Shown piece by piece: positions 36,789 to 45,479 of a DNA stretch of 64,000 nt (the stretch's first letter is position 1; each line of letters begins with the position of its first letter). The DNA lies in the NCBI GenBank assembly GCA_947481685.1, contig CANKHA010000004.1, positions 87,268 to 151,267 on the forward strand, written 5' to 3'. Under the pieces are notes generated by a model. The model saw only the letters and a list, made by a program, of their open reading frames with translations. It was not told the DNA's origin and did no database searches. Source of the DNA: Bradyrhizobiaceae bacterium (GTDB taxonomy: Bacteria; Pseudomonadota; Alphaproteobacteria; Rhizobiales; Xanthobacteraceae). The translations under genes were made by a program, and so were the position numbers.

Positions 36789-37778
36789 ATGCCAATGCTT
36801 TCAGTCTATGTGCCGCACGGCGGCAGCCTGGAACGGCAAAGCGTCGAAGGCGATGCACCGCTGCCCGATGCCGCGGTCTGGATCGACATGATCAGCCCCT
36901 CCCAGGGCGAAGACAAGCTGGTCGAAAAATTCCTCGGTATTGCGGTTCCCACCCGCGAAGAAATGCAGGAGATCGAGGTCTCGAGCCGCCTCTATGTCGA
37001 AAATGGTGCGCGCTACATGACCGCGACCCTGATGTGCCAGTCGGAAACCGACACGCCGCGCACGACGCCGGTGACGTTCATTCTGGCCGGCGCCCGCCTG
37101 GTGACGGTGCGATACGACGATCCCAAGCCGTTTTCGCTGATCAGCAACAAGTTCGGCCGCGCTTGTCCGGCGCATGTCACGGGTCCAATGATCTTCATGG
37201 ATCTGCTGGATGCGGTAATCGACCGTTCGGCCGACATTCTTGAGCGCATCGGCGCCGACGTCGATCAGCTCTCCCACGATATCTTCGAGCCACCCCGTTC
37301 GACGCGCAAACAAGGCCGGCAGAATGTCTACAACAGGGTGCTGCGGACCATCGGTCGCACCGGCGACCTGACCTCGAAAGTGCGCGAAAGCCTGGTCTCG
37401 GTCGGGCGGCTGTTATTGTTCCTCGCCAACGAGGCGGAAGGGATGCGCTGGGCCAAGGATATCCGCGCGCAATTGCAGTCCATGCAGCGCGACATCCATT
37501 CGCTGTCGGATCACTCCAGCTACATCACCAACAAGATCACCTTCCTGCTCGATGCGCTGCTCGGCGTGGTCAGTCTGGAACAGAACGACATCATCAAGCT
37601 GTTCTCGGTGATGGCCGTGGTGCTGATGCCGCCGACGCTGATAGCATCGATTTACGGCATGAATTTCGGGCATATGCCGGAACTGAGCTGGCAGTTCGGC
37701 TATCCTCTGGCCCTCCTGCTGATGATCGTCGCAGGCGCGTTGCCGTATTTCTTCTTCAAGTGGAAGCGCTGGCTGTAG
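36789..37778 (+). CDS. corA: CorA-type magnesium/cobalt transporter
   Basis: CorA forms a pentameric inner-membrane channel for Mg2+ and Co2+. The 329-residue protein has a cytosolic domain rich in acidic and helical sequence, then two membrane helices near the C-terminus. The conserved YGMNF motif lies between them (SIYGMNFGHMPELSWQFGYP), and a basic tail KWKRWL closes it. Both ATG 36789 and 36795 are possible starts; the extension upstream has a different composition. The intergenic region upstream shows no recognisable Mg riboswitch. Confidence 0.94.
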   Translation: MPMLSVYVPHGGSLERQSVEGDAPLPDAAVWIDMISPSQGEDKLVEKFLGIAVPTREEMQEIEVSSRLYVENGARYMTATLMCQSETDTPRTTPVTFILAGARLVTVRYDDPKPFSLISNKFGRACPAHVTGPMIFMDLLDAVIDRSADILERIGADVDQLSHDIFEPPRSTRKQGRQNVYNRVLRTIGRTGDLTSKVRESLVSVGRLLLFLANEAEGMRWAKDIRAQLQSMQRDIHSLSDHSSYITNKITFLLDALLGVVSLEQNDIIKLFSVMAVVLMPPTLIASIYGMNFGHMPELSWQFGYPLALLLMIVAGALPYFFFKWKRWL

Positions 37779-37791
37779 GCTGGAGGCCTGT

Positions 37792-38079
37792 ATGCAGGTC
37801 ATTGCCGAACTGATCATTAGTTCAATGGTAAGCGTGGCTTTTTACATCACCTATCACACTGCCAGAATCGTGTTGCGGATTTTTTCGTTCGGGCTAATCC
37901 GTGTGCAAGGATCTTTGGTCGCTTATCCGGACGAGCCTGAATTCGCCTGGCATAACGTCATCTGGAAATGGGACGGCAAATTTAGCTGGCTGTCCGACCA
38001 GTTCGCGCTTTATTTCGGGTTCTTTCTTTGGTGTGCCGCGTTGACCGCTCTGGTCTATTACTGGCACTTCTTCGGCTAA
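37792..38079 (+). CDS. Small membrane protein downstream of corA
   Basis: This 95-residue protein has a hydrophobic N-terminal segment (AELIISSMVSVAFYITY) and a C-terminal one (FALYFGFFLWCAALTALVYY). An acidic/aromatic loop (YPDEPEFAWHNVIWKWDGKF) links them. A ribosome site, TGGAGG, lies upstream of the ATG, which begins 13 bases after the corA stop, so co-transcription with corA is likely. No family is recognised, and a link to metal transport is speculative. It overlaps the end of the convergent SDR gene by 4 bases. Confidence 0.65.
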   Translation: MQVIAELIISSMVSVAFYITYHTARIVLRIFSFGLIRVQGSLVAYPDEPEFAWHNVIWKWDGKFSWLSDQFALYFGFFLWCAALTALVYYWHFFG

Positions 38080-38828
38080 ACGTGCTGGCCGCCGTTGATG
38101 TGGATTTCCGCGCCGTTGACGTAGGAGGCGGTGTCCGTGCACAGCACATAGATGATCTTCGCGACTTCATCGGGCGTGCCGAGCCGATGCAGCGGGATCT
38201 GCTGTTCCACGATCTTGTCCGTGCCCGGCGACAGGATGGATGTATCGATCTCGCCCGGTGCGATGGCGTTGACGCGCACGCCGACCGGACCGAAGTCTGC
38301 CGCCATTTCGCGGGTCAACGAAGCCAGCGCCGCCTTTGAGGTGGCATAGGCTGCACCGGCGAAGGGATGCACGCGCGAACCGGCGATCGAGGTGACGTTC
38401 ACCACCGAGCCCTTGGCTGCCTTCAGCTCATCAAGCAGGCCGCGCGCCAGCATGATCGGGGCGAAGAAATTGACCTGGAAGATCTTGTGCCAGTCCTCGC
38501 GCGACGTTGCGATGGAGCTGAGCCGCTTGCCGCCTTCCGCCTTGGGTGAAATGGCGGCGTTATTCACCAGCGCATCGAGCTGTCCATCGGGCAACCGGCG
38601 CTTGATCTCGGCGATGGCTTCATCGGTGCTTTTTGCGTCCGCAAGATCGACCTGGACATGATCCTCCGGGCCCGCTTCCCAGGGGCAGTTTTCCGGGAAG
38701 GCGTGGCGGGAACAACTGATGACGCGCCATCCGGCGGCGGAGAAACGCTTCACGGTTGCATGCCCGATGCCGCGGCTTGCTCCGGTCAGCAGCAGAATAC
38801 GGCGCGCCTGATTATTTGTGGTGCTCAT
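38076..38828 (-). CDS. SDR family oxidoreductase
   Basis: This 250-residue short-chain dehydrogenase has the NAD(P)-binding motif LLLTGASRGIGHATVKRF, LVNNAAISPKAEGG, the catalytic Ser in VVNVTSIAGSRVHPF, and the YATSK catalytic Tyr-Lys pair in GAAYATSKAALASLTREM. It ends in the usual VNGAEIHINGGQHV. It could act on hydroxyacyl or sugar substrates; the substrate is not inferable. It lies next to the paired hairpin repeats at 38836-39001, which separate it from pdxH. Confidence 0.92.
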   Translation of the reverse strand: MSTTNNQARRILLLTGASRGIGHATVKRFSAAGWRVISCSRHAFPENCPWEAGPEDHVQVDLADAKSTDEAIAEIKRRLPDGQLDALVNNAAISPKAEGGKRLSSIATSREDWHKIFQVNFFAPIMLARGLLDELKAAKGSVVNVTSIAGSRVHPFAGAAYATSKAALASLTREMAADFGPVGVRVNAIAPGEIDTSILSPGTDKIVEQQIPLHRLGTPDEVAKIIYVLCTDTASYVNGAEIHINGGQHV

Positions 38829-38835
38829 GGTCCAA

Positions 38836-38913
38836 CTAGTGCCGCCGATTTGAAGTTCCTACGCCACCCGCGACAAGTTCAATTAGGAACTTCAAATCGA
38901 AAAGCGGCACTAG
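38836..38913. repeat. CTAG-bounded palindromic repeat A
   Basis: CTAGTGCCGC (38836-38845) and GCGGCACTAG (38904-38913) are perfect terminal inverted repeats. Inside them, CGATTTGAAGTTCCTA (38846-38861) and TAGGAACTTCAAATCG (38884-38899) form a second perfect 16-bp arm, with a 4-base bulge AAAA on one side and a 22-base loop. The structure resembles REP/MITE-like elements of Bradyrhizobiaceae. Confidence 0.75.
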
Positions 38914-38928
38914 AACTCATATAGACGT

Positions 38929-39002
38929 TAGTGCCCCTTTGCTCCGAAGTTCGTGTCAGAGGGTGCTGCAATGTATCACGAACTTCGGAAGCGGGGCACT
39001 AG
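38929..39002. repeat. TAGTGCC-type palindromic repeat B
   Basis: TAGTGCCCC (38929-38937) pairs with GGGGCACTA (38993-39001), and CCGAAGTTCGTG (38944-38955) with CACGAACTTCGG (38977-38988). It is followed, like repeat A, by CTAGAACTCA-type sequence, so the two are paralogous units in tandem. Confidence 0.7.
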
Positions 39003-39005
39003 AAC

Positions 39006-39647
39006 TCACGGATAGAGCTGCGTCTTGCTCCATTCGGCGCCAGGACCGTTTCGCCGGAACTCGATGCGTTGATGCAGGCGGAACGGCATGTCGCGCCAGA
39101 ACTCCATCACGACGGGAGCAACCCGGTAGCCGATCCAGTAGGGTGGCCGCGGGACTGCGCCGGTGGGGTGCTTTGCGGTCTGGACGGCGACGGCCTTTTC
39201 CAGCGCGAAGCGGCTCTCCAGTGGCGACGATTGCTGGCTGGCCCAGGCGCCGATCTGCGCCATGCGCGGCCGGGTGGCGAAATAAGCGTCCGATTCCGCG
39301 GCGGTGACTTCGGTCACCGGGCCCCGGATCCGGACCTGCCGCCGCAGCGACTTCCAATGGAAGTTGAGCCCGGCCTGCGGATCGCCGTCCAGCTCGCGTC
39401 CCTTTTGGCTGTTTCTGTTGGTGTAGAAAACGAATCCTCGTGCATCGAAGCCCTTCATCAGCACCATGCGGATATTAGGCACGCCTTCGGAGTCGACGGT
39501 CGCGAGGCCCATGGCGTTGGGATCGTTGATTTCCGAAGCCTTCGCTTCATCCAGCCAGGCTGAAAACAGGCGCAGCGGCCCATCGGAATCGCCGAGGTCA
39601 CCCTCTGTTAACCAGCCGGAGTGTTGAATCGGTCCTGCGTCGGTCAT
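39006..39647 (-). CDS. pdxH: Pyridoxamine/pyridoxine 5'-phosphate oxidase
   Basis: PdxH uses FMN and O2 to make pyridoxal 5'-phosphate. The 213-residue protein shows [20 protein letters not shown], the FMN-binding [31 protein letters not shown], and the C-terminal [11 protein letters not shown] and LYP end typical of the family. The ATG at 39647 is chosen because an upstream start at 39680 would overlap the divergent lipoprotein gene. It lies beside the palindromic repeats that separate it from the SDR gene. Confidence 0.95.
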   Translation of the reverse strand: MTDAGPIQHSGWLTEGDLGDSDGPLRLFSAWLDEAKASEINDPNAMGLATVDSEGVPNIRMVLMKGFDARGFVFYTNRNSQKGRELDGDPQAGLNFHWKSLRRQVRIRGPVTEVTAAESDAYFATRPRMAQIGAWASQQSSPLESRFALEKAVAVQTAKHPTGAVPRPPYWIGYRVAPVVMEFWRDMPFRLHQRIEFRRNGPGAEWSKTQLYP

Positions 39648-39673
39648 TGTGGTGGGATTCTCGTGTGGCGTTA

Positions 39674-40210
39674 ATGCCAAAATTCATGTCCAGCCTCCTT
39701 TATAGTGGAACGGGTTCGCTCAGCCTATGCCGTGTCGCGTCCCGCGCCGGCGTTCTGCTGCTGGCTCTAACGGCCGGAGGCTGCAGCTTTTCCTACCAGC
39801 TCGGCTCGATGTTCGAGAAAAGCAAAGAGCCGCAGGCGAGCGTGGAAACGACGGGCTCGATTCCCGAAGCGAAAGCCGGCACGGCCTCCAATTCGCAAGT
39901 CTCCGACCGCGACATGGCCTATGCCCGCGCGGCGGCATCGGAAGTGCTCCGCCGCGGCGGCAACGGAACCAGCCAGCCCTGGGAAAACCCCGAGACCGGC
40001 GTCCGTGGCACGATCACCCCGGTCGCTTCGGCCTACAGTTCCGACGGTTTCACCTGCCAGGACTTCCTCGCCAGTTATGTGCGCGCCGGTAGCGGTAGCG
40101 GTAGCGGTAGCGGTAGCGGTAGCGGCGAAGGCTGGATGCGGGGCGAAGCCTGCCGCGTTCACAAGGGCAACTGGGAGGTACGCAGCCTGAAGCCCTGGAA
40201 GACGTCCTGA
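39674..40210 (+). CDS. RT0821/Lpp0805-type surface lipoprotein with GS repeat
   Basis: This 178-residue envelope protein has a lipobox ([18 protein letters not shown]). The C-terminal half resembles the RT0821/Lpp0805 surface-protein type: [30 protein letters not shown] and a Cys in [20 protein letters not shown] six-unit GGTAGC repeat encodes (Gly-Ser)6 in the middle, probably a flexible, length-variable linker. The ATG at 39674 is chosen from three close options. It is divergent from pdxH with only 26 bases between starts. Confidence 0.82.
   Translation: MPKFMSSLLYSGTGSLSLCRVASRAGVLLLALTAGGCSFSYQLGSMFEKSKEPQASVETTGSIPEAKAGTASNSQVSDRDMAYARAAASEVLRRGGNGTSQPWENPETGVRGTITPVASAYSSDGFTCQDFLASYVRAGSGSGSGSGSGSGEGWMRGEACRVHKGNWEVRSLKPWKTS
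40088..40123. repeat. Six-unit GGTAGC hexanucleotide repeat
   Basis: Six perfect tandem copies of GGTAGC occur at 40088-40123, in frame with the lipoprotein gene. They encode alternating Gly and Ser. Being a multiple of three, slippage would change linker length without a frameshift. Confidence 0.95.
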
Positions 40211-40302
40211 CTCGTTGCGCTAAGCGGTCTTTCCCCCCACATTAACGGTCAACAAGGCTGAGATTCTGCTCGGCCGCTGGGATTGATCGGAGTTTCGAAC
40301 AC

Positions 40303-41292
40303 ATGCGCGACCCCTATGAGATCCTGGGGGTGGCGAAGGGAGCCGATGCGGCTGCCGTTAAAAGCGCTTTTCGCAAACAGGCGAAAAAACTGCATCCCGA
40401 CGCCAACAAACAGGACCCGAAAGCCGCGAGCAAATTCGCGGAGCTGAATGCTGCCTACGAGATCCTCGGCGACGCGGGCAAGCGGAAGGCGTTCGACAAC
40501 GGCGAGATTGACGCTGAAGGCAAGCCGCGTTTTCAGGGTTTCGCCGGCGCGGGTGCGCAGCCGGGCGGTGGTCCGGGCTTCGAAAACTTCACCTGGGGTA
40601 ACGACGGATTTCAGCGGCGCGCCGGTCGCGGTGGCGCGCGCGGTTTTGGCGACGGCCGCGGCTTCGAGGACATCCTCAAGGACGTGTTCGGCGGCAGGGG
40701 CGGTGGGCGCCGCGGAGCGCGTGCACCCGGCGTGGATTTCGAGCCGGAAGATTTTGGCGGTGCTGGCCGCGGCGCGGATATCAGCGCGGAGCTCACGATC
40801 ACTTTGCCGGAAGCGGTCAAAGGGGATTCCAAGCGGCTCCGGCTGACCAACGGCAAAGAGCTGGATGTGAAAATCCCGGCGGGGCTGACGGATGGACAAA
40901 CCATTCGGCTGAAGGGGCAGGGCATGCCCGGACCTGACGGCTCCTTTGGGGATTTGTTGATCAAGGTCTCGATCGCGCCGCATCCGCTGTTCAAGCTCGA
41001 CGGCAACGACCTTCGGCTGGAGCTGCCGATCACGCTCTACGAGGCCGAACTGGGCGGCAAGGTGCGTGTGCCGATGCTCGACGGTGCGGTGGAGCTGACG
41101 CTTCCTGCCCATACCAACAGCGGTCGCACATTCCGGCTGAAAGGGAAGGGCATCAAGGGCAAGCAAGGCGCTGGCGACTTGCTGGTTACGGTGCAAGTGA
41201 TGCTGCCTGAGCAGCGCGACCCGGCTTTCGAGGACCTGATGCGTCAATGGCGCGACAGCAAGCCGTATAATCCGCGCAAGGATTTGGACTGA
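40303..41292 (+). CDS. J-domain protein (DnaJ/CbpA-like, no zinc finger)
   Basis: This 329-residue co-chaperone starts with a J domain, DPYEILGVAKGADAAAVKSA and the HPD motif of KKLHPDANKQDPKAA. It then has a Gly/Phe/Arg-rich linker (residues 75-140) and two beta-barrel C-terminal substrate domains (FRLKGKGIKGKQGAGDLLVT and similar). The CXXCXGXG zinc fingers of DnaJ are absent, so it is the CbpA/DjlA-like class II type. It stimulates DnaK ATPase. It is convergent with the anti-sigma gene. Confidence 0.93.
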   Translation: MRDPYEILGVAKGADAAAVKSAFRKQAKKLHPDANKQDPKAASKFAELNAAYEILGDAGKRKAFDNGEIDAEGKPRFQGFAGAGAQPGGGPGFENFTWGNDGFQRRAGRGGARGFGDGRGFEDILKDVFGGRGGGRRGARAPGVDFEPEDFGGAGRGADISAELTITLPEAVKGDSKRLRLTNGKELDVKIPAGLTDGQTIRLKGQGMPGPDGSFGDLLIKVSIAPHPLFKLDGNDLRLELPITLYEAELGGKVRVPMLDGAVELTLPAHTNSGRTFRLKGKGIKGKQGAGDLLVTVQVMLPEQRDPAFEDLMRQWRDSKPYNPRKDLD

Positions 41293-41299
41293 ACAAGGT

Positions 41300-42091
41300 T
41301 CAGCCGCGCTCGTCCGTCACGCGCGGCTCGAGCTGATCGTAAGCGGCGCGCGCCACCTGCCACAGCTGCTTGCGCTCGCTCGCCCCGCTGATGACATAGA
41401 CGATGTTGTCATCCACCCAGTAGATCGCCGCGGCCTTGTCTTCACCGCTGTAACGCATCGCCGTGTTGGGACCGGCTGCACGGGTGCAGTAGAACGTGAA
41501 GCGTTCGCCCGACGCATTCTCGTACATGAAGAAAGCGGCAGCAGTGCCGGTTGGCGTCGGCAACAATCGCCCGCCAATGAGATGCAGTCCCTGCGATTCA
41601 AGATTGGGCGCGCGCAACGGATAGCCGACACGCTTCGACAGCCATTGTTGCAGATGTTCTGCGTCCGAGGCGGCGACCTCAACCGGATGCCGCACCTCGA
41701 CCGCATAAACCTTGTGCGCATCAAGCGCCTGGGCGGTGAGTTGCTGGAACGCCGTCGGCAGGTCGCCGGATGTGTCGCGCGCCATCCAGCCGGCAAATCC
41801 GCCCAGGAAGAACGCCGCGACCACCGCGGCTGCCGCCGCGGCTTTCCAGGGGCGCGAGGCATAACTCATGCGGGCAAGATTGAGCTTGGCCGGAATCGCC
41901 TGCGTCGCGACGTCCGCATAGCGGGCGCGAATGACGTCGGCCTGCAACCGCCAGGCAGCAACGCGTGCTGCATCATCAGGGTGCTTGGCGAGCCAGGCCT
42001 CCACGGTTGTGCGTCGGTCGGCCGGAAGCTCACCGTCCACATAGGCGTGCAACTCGTCTTCGGTTACCGGCAGATCGTTGTCTCTCATCAT
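41300..42091 (-). CDS. Membrane-bound anti-sigma factor
   Basis: This 263-residue protein has an N-terminal anti-sigma-type helix region (TEDELHAYVDGELPADRRTT and AWLAKHPDDAARVAAWRLQA), one membrane helix (AAAAAAVVAAFFLGGFAG near residues 82-102) and an approximately 160-residue periplasmic sensor region. The HxxxCxxC zinc motif of ZAS-type anti-sigmas is not present. It follows the ECF sigma gene by 11 bases and probably holds that sigma factor inactive at the membrane. Confidence 0.9.
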   Translation of the reverse strand: MMRDNDLPVTEDELHAYVDGELPADRRTTVEAWLAKHPDDAARVAAWRLQADVIRARYADVATQAIPAKLNLARMSYASRPWKAAAAAAVVAAFFLGGFAGWMARDTSGDLPTAFQQLTAQALDAHKVYAVEVRHPVEVAASDAEHLQQWLSKRVGYPLRAPNLESQGLHLIGGRLLPTPTGTAAAFFMYENASGERFTFYCTRAAGPNTAMRYSGEDKAAAIYWVDDNIVYVISGASERKQLWQVARAAYDQLEPRVTDERG

Positions 42092-42102
42092 CCTTGCCTA
42101 GG

Positions 42103-42594
42103 TCACTTCACGCGCCGGAGCATCGGCCGTTCGTCTTCGAGATAGGTTTTGATCTGCAAACGGGCGCGCGCCACGCGCGACATCACCGTTCCGATCGGCA
42201 CGCCCTGCACCTCCGCAACCTCGCGATAGCTGAGGCCTTCCAGAACCACCAGCAGCAGTGCGGTGCGTTGCTCCTCCACCAGTCCCGCCAAGGCACGCTC
42301 GATATCGCGCCCGCCAACGTCCGGATTCGACGCACCGGGTGCGTCGTTGTCGCCGATCACGGTGATCGCCGGCCGCCGGGCCAGGCTGCGAAGCCGGTTG
42401 CGGTTGAGATTGGTCAGGATCGTATAGAGCCAGCTTCTTAATTCTCCGCCCAGGAACAGGTGTTGCGAACGCAGCGCCCGCACCAGCGTGTCCTGCACCA
42501 GATCGTCTGCCACGTCGGCATCATGGGTCAGCGCCCGCGCGTAACGGCGCAGAGCCGGGATTGCCAACTGGACCTCTTCCTTGAAACCGATCAC
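42103..42594 (-). CDS. ECF-type RNA polymerase sigma factor
   Basis: This 163-residue sigma factor has only regions 2 and 4, as in the ECF family: region 2 (RRYARALTHDADVADDLVQD and TLVRAL) and region 4 (YREVAEVQGVPIGTVMSRVA then RARLQIK). It starts with GTG behind a GGGG-rich ribosome site. It is followed by a membrane anti-sigma factor 11 bases downstream, a normal regulatory pair. The target promoters and signal are not identifiable. It is divergent from fabI. Confidence 0.95.
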   Translation of the reverse strand: MIGFKEEVQLAIPALRRYARALTHDADVADDLVQDTLVRALRSQHLFLGGELRSWLYTILTNLNRNRLRSLARRPAITVIGDNDAPGASNPDVGGRDIERALAGLVEEQRTALLLVVLEGLSYREVAEVQGVPIGTVMSRVARARLQIKTYLEDERPMLRRVK

Positions 42595-42841
42595 CGGGTC
42601 CCCCTCAAAACGGGACGTCAGGTTGCCAGCAATCCATGAAACCGGCGGCTGGGTAAAGTCGGACTACGGACGGAACGGGGCCGTTTGGCCAGGCGCCGCC
42701 TCACTATTAAACCCCTCAAACCGGCCGATATTCCCGCCAGTTAACACCAACTGCCGATCCCGGGCTTGTTTGCTTGAAGCCCCCAAACCCGTGTGTCATA
42801 CGGGGTAACAACAGCCGGTCACCGGCGGAACAGAGGTTCTT

Positions 42842-43663
42842 ATGCCGGACAAGACGGGGCTCATGCAGGGCAAGCGCGGCCTTATCATGGGTCTCGCCAA
42901 CAACCGCTCGATCGCCTGGGGTATCGCCAAAGCCTGCCACAATCACGGGGCGGAACTGGCTTTCACCTATCAGGGCGACGCCTTGCGCAAGCGCGTCGAA
43001 CCGCTGGCGCAGGAAGTTGGCGGTTTGGTTGCCGGCCATTGCGACGTCACCGACATCGCCAGCGTCGATGCTGTTTTCGAGACAGTGCAGAAGGCCTGGG
43101 GCTCGCTCGATTTCGTCGTGCATGCCATCGCCTTTTCCGACAAGGTCGAGCTCGACGGCCGCTATATCGATACCACGGCGGACAACTTCACCAAGACCAT
43201 GCTCATCAGCTGCTACTCGTTCACGGCGATTGCGCAACGCGCCGAGAAGTTGATGACCAACGGCGGCGGTTCGTTGCTGACGCTGACCTATTTCGGCGCC
43301 GAGAAGTGGATGCCGCATTACAACGTGATGGGCGTCGCCAAGGCGGGGCTTGAGGCATCGGTGCGTTATCTTGCTGCAGATCTCGGCGAGAAGAACATCC
43401 GCGTCAACGCGATCTCCGCCGGCCCGATCAAGACACTGGCTGCTTCTGGCATCGGTGATTTCCGCTATATCCTGCGCTGGAACGAGTTGAACTCGCCGCT
43501 GCGCCGGACGGTGACGATCGAGGAAGTCGGGGAGACCGCCGCTTATTTCCTGTCCGACATGTCGCGCGGCGTGACCGGCGAAATCCATCATGTCGACGCC
43601 GGTTATCACATCGTCGGCATGAAGCATCCCGACGCGCCGGATATCGCTGTCGCCAAGGAGTGA
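42842..43663 (+). CDS. fabI: Enoyl-[acyl-carrier-protein] reductase (NADH)
   Basis: FabI reduces enoyl-ACP in the last step of each fatty-acid elongation cycle. The 273-residue SDR-like protein has GKRGLIMGLANNRSIAWGIA, the catalytic Tyr/Met/Lys set in YNVMGVAKAGLEASVRYLA, and SAGPIKTLAASGI, which is characteristic of FabI. It has the divergent NADH-binding GLANNRSIAWG motif of this enzyme. It is followed 7 bases later by a histidine phosphatase gene, so co-transcription is likely. Confidence 0.96.
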   Translation: MPDKTGLMQGKRGLIMGLANNRSIAWGIAKACHNHGAELAFTYQGDALRKRVEPLAQEVGGLVAGHCDVTDIASVDAVFETVQKAWGSLDFVVHAIAFSDKVELDGRYIDTTADNFTKTMLISCYSFTAIAQRAEKLMTNGGGSLLTLTYFGAEKWMPHYNVMGVAKAGLEASVRYLAADLGEKNIRVNAISAGPIKTLAASGIGDFRYILRWNELNSPLRRTVTIEEVGETAAYFLSDMSRGVTGEIHHVDAGYHIVGMKHPDAPDIAVAKE

Positions 43664-43670
43664 ACCGCCT

Positions 43671-44279
43671 GTGGGGCGGCGACCAATCCTCTATTACATC
43701 CGCCACGGCGAGACCGACTGGAACGCCACGCGTCGCCTGCAGGGTCAGTCCGACACGCCGCTGAATGCAACGGGGCAGGCGCAGGCGCAGAAATGCGGAC
43801 AAGTCTTGCGCAGGCTTTTGGCGCTGCGCGAGCAGGAACCAGCCGAACTCGATTTCGTTTCAAGCCCGCTGTCGCGCGCCACCGTCACCATGGAATTGAT
43901 TCGCGTAGGGCTGAGATTGGAGCCTTCCGGTTACCGCACCGATCCGCGCCTCATCGAAATGTCTTTCGGGGATTGGGATGGCCTGGATTTCGCAGTGCTG
44001 CAGTCACGCGAAGCGGAAGCCTTGAAGCTGCGCGAGAAGGACCCGTGGGTTTTCGCGCCGCCGGGAGGCGAAAGCTTTCAGCAGCTTGAGGCGCGGGTGG
44101 GGGATTGGCACCGCAGGATCACGCGCGACACGGTCGTTTCCGCGCATCTTGGAATCGCCCGCGCATTGCTGGTCCATCTGGGCATAGAGCCCAAAACCGG
44201 CGCTGCACGCAGCCGCATCGAACATGCGGTGGTTTATGAGCTTGATCACAATGGGATAACGCGGCACGGCGCAGCCTAG
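43671..44279 (+). CDS. Histidine phosphatase (phosphoglycerate mutase-like)
   Basis: This 202-residue protein has the catalytic RHGETDW motif at residues 11-17 (LYYIRHGETDWNATRRLQGQ), a second active-site His in VVSAHLGIARALLVH, and an Arg in FVSSPLSRATVTMELIR. It belongs to the broad histidine phosphatase family, whose substrate varies. It begins with GTG 7 bases after fabI. The sequence does not tell whether it acts on phosphoglycerate, alpha-ribazole phosphate or another compound. Confidence 0.9.
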   Translation: MGRRPILYYIRHGETDWNATRRLQGQSDTPLNATGQAQAQKCGQVLRRLLALREQEPAELDFVSSPLSRATVTMELIRVGLRLEPSGYRTDPRLIEMSFGDWDGLDFAVLQSREAEALKLREKDPWVFAPPGGESFQQLEARVGDWHRRITRDTVVSAHLGIARALLVHLGIEPKTGAARSRIEHAVVYELDHNGITRHGAA

Positions 44280-44333
44280 TGATTTGACCGGGCAGGGGTC
44301 TGCGGGCTACCACTCCTGCGGGAGTAGAACGCT

Positions 44334-45449
44334 ATGTCCTTCAACACCTTCGGCCACATGTTCCGGGTCACGACCTTTGGCGAAAGCCACGGGGTGGCGA
44401 TCGGCTGCGTGGTCGATGGCTGCCCACCGGGCATTCCGCTGACGGCAGCAGATATCCAGCTCGATCTCGATCGCCGCCGGCCGGGCCAGTCGCGCTACAC
44501 CACGCAGCGGCAGGAACCCGATGCGGTGAAGATCCTGTCCGGCGTGTTCGAGGATGCCGACACCAAGGGACAGGTCACCACCGGAACGCCGATCGCATTG
44601 ATGATCGAGAATGTCGATCAGCGCTCGAAGGACTATTCCGACATCAAGGACAAATATCGTCCCGGCCACGCTGACTTCACCTACGACACCAAATACGGCC
44701 TGCGCGATTATCGCGGCGGCGGGCGTTCGTCCGCGCGCGAAACCGCGTGCCGCGTTGCCGCCGGCGGTGTGGCGCGCAAAGTCATTCCGGACATCACCGT
44801 GCGCGCGGCGCTGGTGCAGATGGGGCCGCACAAGGTCGACCGCAGCCGCTGGGATTGGGACGAGGTTCGCCGCAACGACTTCTTCTGCCCGGACGCGCAG
44901 CTTGCGTCGCAGCTCGGGCCGTATCTCGACGGCATTCGCAAATCCGGTTCGTCCATTGGCGCGGTGATCGAAGTGATCGCCGAAGGTGTGCCTGCCGGTC
45001 TTGGCGCGCCGATCTATGGCAAGCTCGACGCCGACCTCGCCGCCGCTTTCATGAGCATCAATGCGGTGAAGGGCGTCGAGATCGGCGCCGGTATGGATGC
45101 AGCGGTACTCACCGGCGAACAGAATGCCGACGAAATCCGCATGGGCAATGACGGCAAGCCGAAATTTTTGACCAACCAGGCGGGCGGCATTCTGGGCGGC
45201 ATTTCCACTGGCCAGCCGGTGGTGGCGCGCTTCGCCGTCAAGCCGACGTCATCCATTCTGACGCCGCGCCGGACCATCGACCGCTTCGGCAAGGAAATTG
45301 ACATCATGACCAAGGGCCGCCACGACCCCTGCGTCGGCATTCGCGCGGTGCCGGTGGCCGAAGCCATGATGGCATGCGTGCTCGCGGATCATTATCTACG
45401 CCAGCGTGCGCAGGTGGGTGAAAACCCGGCCTGGCCATTCAAGAAATAA
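44334..45449 (+). CDS. aroC: Chorismate synthase
   Basis: AroC converts EPSP to chorismate with reduced FMN, the last shikimate step. The 371-residue protein has [19 protein letters not shown], the signature [20 protein letters not shown] then [14 protein letters not shown], and the C-terminal [20 protein letters not shown]. It starts at an ATG with a GGAG-type region upstream. It lies between the histidine phosphatase and ribB, both on the same strand. Essential in aromatic amino-acid synthesis. Confidence 0.97.
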   Translation: MSFNTFGHMFRVTTFGESHGVAIGCVVDGCPPGIPLTAADIQLDLDRRRPGQSRYTTQRQEPDAVKILSGVFEDADTKGQVTTGTPIALMIENVDQRSKDYSDIKDKYRPGHADFTYDTKYGLRDYRGGGRSSARETACRVAAGGVARKVIPDITVRAALVQMGPHKVDRSRWDWDEVRRNDFFCPDAQLASQLGPYLDGIRKSGSSIGAVIEVIAEGVPAGLGAPIYGKLDADLAAAFMSINAVKGVEIGAGMDAAVLTGEQNADEIRMGNDGKPKFLTNQAGGILGGISTGQPVVARFAVKPTSSILTPRRTIDRFGKEIDIMTKGRHDPCVGIRAVPVAEAMMACVLADHYLRQRAQVGENPAWPFKK

Positions 45450-45479
45450 CGCCTCTCGGGAATCGAGAGCAAGGAGACT

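Noticed and set aside
40088..40123. CRISPR-like reading of the tandem GGTAGC units
   Set aside because: The units are contiguous hexamers without spacers and lie inside a coding sequence.
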